From positions 25,073,554 through 25,137,553 of the forward strand of contig CM020619.1 in NCBI GenBank assembly GCA_009829735.1: DNA of 64,000 bases, in the 5' to 3' direction. Shown one piece after another: positions 57,540 to 64,000 of this stretch. Within the stretch, counting starts at the first letter, position 1. The number at the start of each line of letters is the position of its first letter. This stretch comes from Pyropia yezoensis (taxonomy: Eukaryota > Rhodophyta > Bangiophyceae > Bangiales > Bangiaceae). Under the pieces are notes generated by a model. That model was not told where the DNA came from. It ran no database searches and was given only the letters and a program-made list of their open reading frames with translations. The translations under genes and the position numbers were made by a program.

Positions 57540-59200
57540 CGTCAGCGTTGTGGGCGCGGCTGCTGTGGGGGCTGCTTACCGCCACGACCATGCGCACGCA
57601 TCAGTGTCTGAAGCGTTGGCGGCGCGGCTGTTCGGGGAGCTGCTGCCTGCCACCAGCTCTGCACACATCGGTGGCGGCAGCGTTGGTCGCTGATGTGGCG
57701 GCTGATGGCAGCGGCCTCCCGCTGGCCGCCGCTACCATGGGCATGAATCGGTGGCGGTGGCGTAGGCGGAGAAGCTGGTGTGGGCGCTGCTGACTGCAGA
57801 AACCATTCGCGCGGATCCGCGTTGGCAGCTGGGCAGGCGGCTTCTGACTGCCGCCACAAATTGCGCGGATCGGCGGTGGAAGCGTTGGCCGGGCGTCTTA
57901 TTTGACAGCTCCTACTTGGGCACAGACCGGTGGTGCAGGCGTTCGGGTGTTGCTGCTGGGGCGGCTGCTTTCTGCTTGCTGCCGCCCCTCGGGCTGTAGT
58001 GGTGGCGGCCATTTGGTGACGATTATAGTGTCCGCTCTCAGATGCACGGGCTGGAAATCGGTGTCGGCAGCGTTGCTCGTGCGGCTGCTGTGCCGGCTGC
58101 TCCTTCCCACCACCATGCGCACTCGTTGTGGGCGGTGGCGTTGAGGCTAACGCGGCACCTGCCGCTTTCTACAAGGATGCGAACGCTCACGGATCTGTGG
58201 CGGCGTTGTGGGCGGTGAGGCGTCTGTGGCAACTGCCGCTCGGTGGCTCGATGGAAGCAGAACGGTGGTGGCGTCGGTAGCCGGTATGGCGGGTGCACGC
58301 CCCCGCCATCATGCGCAGGGATCTGCGGCGGAGAAGCTGTCAGTGCGTCCGGTGTGGCAACGGCTGGCGTCTGCTACAATGCACTCGAGTCGATCACGTG
58401 GGGTTGGCCGTGCAGCTGCCGCAGCGTCTTGTGTCAGCTGATACAGGCCGTGACTAAGCCTTCGGATCGGCGAGGATAGCTTTGTTGGCGTCGCTGATGA
58501 AGCGGCTGCTAACTGCCGACAGTTTGTGCCCGGATCATTAGCTGAGCGTAGGAGATGAGGCTGCTGTGACGGCTGACGCTTGCGGCCACAATAAAATGAG
58601 GCGGCCGCACCTGGGATGGTGCTGCTGCAGCTTCTGTTGGATGCCCGGATCATGCGTGGGATCCGTGGCGACGGCGTGGACGGTGTTGCTGCAGCGCGGT
58701 GGGGACGACGTTCACGGCGGGGCAGGAGCTGCAGCTGCCGTCTGCCGCCGCGCTGACGCTGTCACACTTGCCGCTGCCCTACAGACACGCAGGTGGCGGC
58801 GTGAGCCGTGCTGCTGGTGTCGTGGCTGCTCACTGCTGCCATAACGCTCACGGATCAGCAGCGGCGGCGTTGGCGTACCTGCATGTGTTGCGGCTGCGGA
58901 TTGTGGGCTGACATATGGAGGAGGCGCTGGAGATGAGGCTGCTCTGATGGCAGCTGGCTGCCAACCTCCTGGGAGCGGGTTGGTGCGGTTGGTTATCAGC
59001 ACACGGCGTGGCGGCTGCTGGCTGCCGTCACTGCGCACCGATAGGTGGCGGCCGAGTCATCGGTGCCGCTGTGCCGGCGGCTGCTGTCTGCTGGCTGCCG
59101 CCACAAAGCGCACAGGGCGGTGGACGCGGCGGACGCTGTGAGGCTCCATTGCCGGCCGCTGGCTGCAGCCGAACGCGCAGTACTTCATTGGCGTCGTCGT
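57540..59200. repeat. Degenerate GC-rich repeat region
   Basis: Many variants of gcggctgctgactgccgccac...gcgcacggatcggtggcgg, at irregular spacing of about 50-130 bp (for example 57551, 57835, 58080, 58500, 58820, 59010, 59085). No frame stays open through it. It may be an eroded coding repeat or a satellite. Confidence 0.55.
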
Positions 59201-59252
59201 TCGTGGTCAAAGTGCTGTTAAATCGGCTGCTTGCCGCTCACAGGGCTGCAGG

Positions 59253-62200
59253 TCAGTGATGACAACTGTGTCGGTGGGCGTATCTAGGAGGTTTTGATGC
59301 TGATGATAGCTCACAAGGATCAAGGCCAGTGATGTCACAGTGTCGGTGGGCGGATTTTTGATGCTTGCGATAGAACATGGGCCTCACGTTGTTGCCGCGG
59401 CCGAGATCGGCGTCGGCGACTTTGGCATCCTCGTTGTTTGTGAAACGTGGTTGTTTGTGAAAGCCGAGGCTCGAGTGGCAGATGGACCTCCGTTCAGACG
59501 TAAGTCTTTGATCCCTCTGCACGACCTCGAGCACGGACAGAACCACGCAAAGCAAACACATCATCATGGTCACACGCTCAAGCAAACGAAGAATATAACG
59601 CACCAAACGCACAAAACACGGGACAGCGAGCTCGGTCGGCTCCAAAGGCGCAAGCTCGCCACACAACACACACCCGTCACAGCACCCCCATGCGAGCCTC
59701 CACTGCCTCATGCAGTAGTGCGACTCCAAGTCAACATGGGTGAACAAGATGGAACGAAACAGGCTGCACGTGATGCGCACTTCAGGGCTGTCGGGTACTC
59801 CATCTGGCGCCAGATCCACGCGCTTGGGCCCCTTGCCCTTCTTCAACACGCGGGGCAGAAGGGGAAGCTGGTCTTCCGCGCGAGGCCGCTCACCACTCAC
59901 AGGGGCAGACGCACGGGCGCCGCGCTCGCCCGACCCTCGGCTCCTGCTGCGACTGCGTCGTCGCTGCTTACGGCGGTGCCGGTAGTGGCGGGCGCGCATG
60001 CGGCTACGGCTGCGTGAGCAACTCGACTGCGAAGAGCGGCTGCAGCTGCGGCTGCGAGTGCGGCTGCGGCCGCGCGTGCAACTGCGGCTGCGAGTGCGAC
60101 GGCAGCTGCGGCTGCTGCTCGAGCTGCGAAAGCGGTGGCGTTTGCGCCTGGACCCGCCGCTGCTGCGACGTTCCTGCTCTTTCGATTGTCACGGCTGCGG
60201 CTGCGACTGCGGCTGCGGCTGCGGCGACGGTCGCGGCTGTGGTTGCGGCTGCGACTGGGCGAGCGAGTGCGGCTGCCCGGTACAATGGGGTTGGACGTCC
60301 GAAGGGTGTCGGGGTCGTCAGACCCCCCCGCGCCCCACATCGGGCGGGCGACCCCGACTGCGGCAGCCACGGCTGCTCGCGAGCTCGCCTCTTGGTGGCG
60401 TGCAAGCTGCACAGGGGCGGGCATGAGATGTGTGTCGGGAAGATGAGGAAATTCCATCATATCGCCCCCATTTCGCGTGAAGCTATCCTTCGCCCGCGTC
60501 ATTGCGTCTTCGAGGTCGGTGAGAGAGTAAGTGTCATTCATCTTGTGCAGCAGCAGGACGGCGCGTTCATGGGCCCGCCCGGTGCAATGCCGCACCATGG
60601 CAATGGCGGAGTTCACGGCATTGTTGCACGCAGCACACCACCACCGCTCGTAGTCCAGCTCGCGCAGGTGCGCCGGCGGCACCACTTGTTGGTGTAGCAC
60701 GGCTTGAAACCGCTTCTTGTGCTCCTTGCCGCTCAGGTGCTGCTCCATCGGCGCCCGCCCACTCAGCACCTTCCTTCAAATGGTGCATGTCAACCGCGTC
60801 GAGTGAGGCTCCCGCACGACACACAGCGGGAAGCCGAGCAGCTCCGGGTCCCGCGGGTCCGCATGAGCAGCGCCATTGTCATTGGCCGGCCCTCCAGGTC
60901 CGGCCGCGCCACTTCGTCCATCGCCGCCATCAAGTCGACCTCCTGTATGACGCCACCCAACACGAGCAGCTCCAGCTGCGCCACCCGGTCCATCGCCACC
61001 GCCAAGCCGACCGCCAATGCCACGCCCTCCAAATCGATGACCAGTGGCTTCCCTGCGATGGACAGCAGAACGAAGGTCGCCCACAGCATCTCCACGGGAA
61101 ACGAGTCCACCAGCTTCCTCGCGACTTCTGCGAGCAATATCGCCGCCGCCGCTGTATTTGCCGGCGTCATGACCGCCGCCGCCACGAGCACGAGCACCAT
61201 CACCATCCCGTGGGTCGGGGCGAACGGTCCGGCCAGCAGCAGCACCACCACCTCTGACATATCCGCCGGCGTTATGACCACCGCCACCACAACCACGTGC
61301 ACCGTCACCATCCCGTGGGGCAGCGCGGTCAGCCCCGCCCCCAGTAGCAGCACCGCCGCCGCCATGACCGCCGGCTTCATAAGCGCCGCCGTCACGAGCA
61401 CGAGCACCGTCACCATCCCGTGTGTCGGGGCGAACGGTCCCGCCAGCAGCAGCACCACCACCGCCGCGGTAACCGCCGCTGTTATGACCTCCGCCGCCAC
61501 GAGCCCGTGTACCGTCACCATCTCGTGGGTCGGCGAGATCAGTCCCGCCACCAGCAGCGGCATCTCCGCCGGCATAACCGCCGGCGTTATGACCATTGCC
61601 GCCACGACCACGTGCACCGTCACCATCCCGTGGGTCGGCGCGATCAGGGCCGCCAGCAGCAGCAGCACCGCCGCCGCCATGCCCGCCGGCTTGACAAGCG
61701 CTGCCGCCACGAGCACGTCGACCGTCGCCATCCCATCTGCCGGCGAGATAGGAGATGCCGCGACCAGCACCACCGCCACCGCCGTACCCGCCGGCATCAT
61801 ACAGGCTGCCGGCACGAGCACGTTCGCGATCGCCGTCCCATCGGCCGGCGCGGTCTGTACCGCCACCAGCCGGAGCACCGCCGCCGCCGCACCAGGTGGT
61901 GTCATGAGCGCCGCCGCCACGAGCACGTCCACCGACACCGTCCCATCGGCCGGCGCGGTCTGTACCGCCACCAGCCGGAGCACCGCCGCCGCCGCACCAG
62001 GTGGTGTCATGAGCGCCGCCGCCAAGAGCACGTCCACTTTCACCGTCAAATTGGCAGGCGCGATCGGTCACGCCGAGTGCAAGAGCACCACCGACGCCGC
62101 CCGAGTGCGATGCACCATCAACGCCAGCGCCGCTTTCCGGATGAAGTGACTGTTGGACAGCAGCGGCCCCAGAGCCGCCGGCGTCGCGCATGCGGCCAAC

Positions 62201-62332
62201 GGGCGCAAGTCCACCGCCACCACCAACGACGCCCTCGCCGTGCTTGGTGCCTGTTAGAGTGGATCCACCGCCATCGCGAGCCGCACCCGCGCCAGCTCCG
62301 CCCGACGCAGGTCCATCGACACCTCGCGGCAA
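59253..62332 (-). pseudogene. RS-domain protein with two matrin/U1-type zinc fingers, frame disturbed
   Basis: Read on the minus strand. From 62332 a Gly-rich region with 35-residue repeats leads to zinc finger 1 (LTCTI-stop-RKVLSG...HLSGKEH) and, 40 residues on, zinc finger 2 (CAACNNAVNSAIAMVRHC...H). Both fit C-x2-C-x12-H-x5-H exactly, except that the second Cys of finger 1 is a TGA (60776-60778). Then come RTRSPSRSRNHS and an SRSRSRSRS stretch; near 60175 the RS pattern moves to another frame, which runs on to 59253 (RKQRRRSRSRSRG...). The layout suggests a nuclear RNA-processing factor. Two lesions suggest a pseudogene, sequence errors, or, for the TGA, recoding. No good start codon is seen; a frame starting at ATG 62505 may be an upstream exon. 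Confidence 0.55.
61150..62090. repeat. 105-bp tandem repeat, about nine units, within the RS gene
   Basis: The landmark caccatcccg or its variants occurs at 61201, 61306, 61411, 61516, 61621, 61726, 61831, 61936 and 62041, always 105 bases apart. The unit is 35 codons, so all frames remain in register and long frames appear on both strands. Units 61831-62041 are the most alike. Confidence 0.9.
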
Positions 62333-64000
62333 ACGTCCAGCGATATATTCACGCCCGAAAACACTGTCGCCGTCAGGTTCGACACCCTCACTGAGTGGTG
62401 GAGCGCCCGCGCGACTGTCCTCAGCGTGGTTGACACCACGGCACCTGCACCGTCAGGGAGATCCGGGGACCCCCGTCCACCCATCATGACCTGCACACCA
62501 AACATACAAAATTATCAACAGCAAGGCGGGCAAGACATCACGCGAGGAATATTGGGGGGTGAGACTCATGTTCATCCGCATGCACCCCTGTCCCACTGAT
62601 GGATCGGCACGGACACACGACCCACGACACAATACCCGCGGCACCCGCACAATTCCGGGCCCACGTGCGTGACTTACCAGTCGTGCGGACGGGGACGAAG
62701 AGAAGCAGCATGAAGGTCCCGACACCGCGCGCACGTCCAACGGGGAGAAAGGCAGACACCGATCGATGTAGGACGACGGGCGGAGCGGACAGCATGAGGA
62801 CGCCCGCACGACGGCAGCAGGGTGAGAACGGGCCGATCCGAGGGAGAGCTCTTCTGGGCGCTTCTGGAGATTGGCGCAGTTCCGAATAGTGGCCCCCTAT
62901 AAGAATTTACGTCGGTGTCCAAACTGTGCCTGACTGCCGATTCCGACTCGAAGATGAGCTGACAGTACTTCTGGGATGCCCGCAATGCTCTTTAAAGCTT
63001 TTGGCGGGCGGTGACGTACAACTCGGTCAAAAAAAATAGGCCGATAAATTCGTGCCAGACCGGAACATGGCGCCAGCTAAGTCACACGACCACGACAGTC
63101 GTCAAGTGGCGCGAGGACAATCCGTGCAAATCCTTTCGGGGAGCGCAGGGGGTCTTTTCCCAGAATTGCTGCTCGTTCTGTACCTCGCGAGAGCGATCCT
63201 TGCCGTCCCGGCCGGACTGTTCACGACGAAGGCGATCGAGGTGCGGCGCTGGATGAGCGGGGGCCGGCACCAGCTGCTGTATCTCTGTGCCAGCGTTCGT
63301 GCTCCCGGCTGTTCCAGGATGGTGCAGGTACAATGCGGCTGTCTTCTCCACGGTAGGGGTGGAGGTGCGGCTTCGGGCGGACGGCGGCCGGCACCTGCCG
63401 CTGAGCCGGCACGACAGTGATGGTGCTGCCCGCCGTGGCGGGTTGCCCAAGTTGCTGGTGAGGAGAGGTGGACGTCGACTTTGCGATGATAGTGGCCACG
63501 GAGGAGCATCCTGGCGCTCACTACCGTCTCTGCTGCCGCCGCCGACGTGGCGAGGGCGGTACTCGTCAAGTCCTGGCGCACGCTTCGACTCGCAGGTGAC
63601 CTTGCGCTTGGCCTTGGGCATGGGTAGGGGGCATCGCACCGGCGTGGCGTTCTTGAAGCGGCCCAAGCTGGCTACGGAGCGCGACCCAAACGGTACGGGG
63701 CCGTGGATTGGCGAGGAGGTGGGAAAGATGGGAGACGCAGTGGTGGGAAAGACGGCGTGCTACACGACAGGGACGGGGGAAGGGGGGCGCAACTGAGGAG
63801 GAAAGAGGGAGGAGGGGGGCACCTCAGGCGGAGAGGGGGTAGAAGAGGTGTAACTGAGGAGGAGAGTGGCGGCAGGAAGGGACTGCGGGGCGTGAGAGCA
63901 CCACAGTTGCCGACAACGCCGACCGTGGGAGGGCGGACGAATGAGCTGCGGACAGAAACCAGAGAGGGGACGAGAGCACGGCCTTTTATGGCGAGCAATG
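62333..64000. other. Right end of window, no gene supported
   Basis: Several open frames on both strands. The minus-strand start MPKAKRKVTCES (about 63620) looks like a basic N-terminus and could be the first exon of a gene read leftward, but it leads into low-complexity sequence. Purine-rich repeats (gaggagg type) fill 63790-63900. Confidence 0.3.

Noticed and set aside
60704..62149. 481-codon plus-strand frame with Thr/Ser/Ala repeats
   Set aside because: A by-product of the 105-bp tandem repeat, whose length keeps all frames open; the zinc fingers and RS domain place the gene on the minus strand.
1..64000. CRISPR arrays, bacterial operons or prophage
   Set aside because: No regularly spaced identical repeats with unique spacers; introns and eukaryotic transposons show a nuclear genome.

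Overview
The window is GC-rich nuclear DNA of a eukaryote. The evidence is GT-AG introns in one gene, ESCRT, TLDc and RS-domain proteins, Ty3/gypsy-type LTR retrotransposons with chromodomains, and piggyBac, Tc1/mariner-like and pogo-like transposases. Long Ala/Gly/Pro tracts, strong GC bias and few introns would fit a red alga of the Porphyra/Pyropia kind. That assignment rests on general style, not on a marker gene.

Left part (1-18 kb) holds the host genes. They are a decayed pogo-type transposase tail, a conserved protein of bacterial look (minus strand, 1.1-2.3 kb), a TLDc-domain protein (3.7-4.5 kb), a possible bZIP-like protein whose 3' end lies in a 185-bp tandem duplication (5.4-6.4 kb), a likely VPS37-type ESCRT-I subunit (8.0-9.0 kb), and a multi-exon gene for a DEG/ENaC/ASIC-like channel (11.3-14.6 kb). 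From 14.6 to 18.3 kb the DNA is AT-richer, with palindromes and no gene I can support.

The middle (18.3-57 kb) is a stack of nested transposons that can be unpicked from target-site duplications (TSDs). (1) A piggyBac transposon (about 18.32-29.64 kb) is split inside its transposase frame by LTR element E (21411-28550, TSD gagga). E is itself disrupted by the 3' part of element A (25066-28506). (2) A full-length LTR element, BC (29859-40572, TSD ctacg, near-identical LTRs), sits in a GC-rich tandem repeat. (3) A Tc1/mariner-type transposase gene (43.1-44.1 kb, first codons at 56.8 kb) is split by LTR element D (44091-56817, TSD ctgct). D's left LTR is interrupted by a 3.08-kb DNA transposon, F, with perfect 16-bp terminal inverted repeats.

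The LTR elements share an unusual plan: LTR - PBS - gag - (protease)-pol with RT/RNase H/integrase/chromodomain - a long ORF on the opposite strand - PPT - LTR. The opposite-strand ORF is present in three divergent families (A/BC, D, E) and its products share motifs. This conserved antisense protein is the best candidate for something undescribed. In A, BC and E the antisense frame continues past one in-frame stop. BC and D also share an identical 18-nt primer-binding site.

Right part (57-64 kb): degenerate GC-rich repeats (57.5-59.2 kb), then a minus-strand gene with Gly-rich 35-residue repeats (an exact 105-bp tandem array), two matrin/U1-type zinc fingers and an RS domain. In its first finger a TGA sits exactly where the second Cys should be, and the RS domain is continued in a shifted frame. 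The last 1.5 kb shows no gene I can support.
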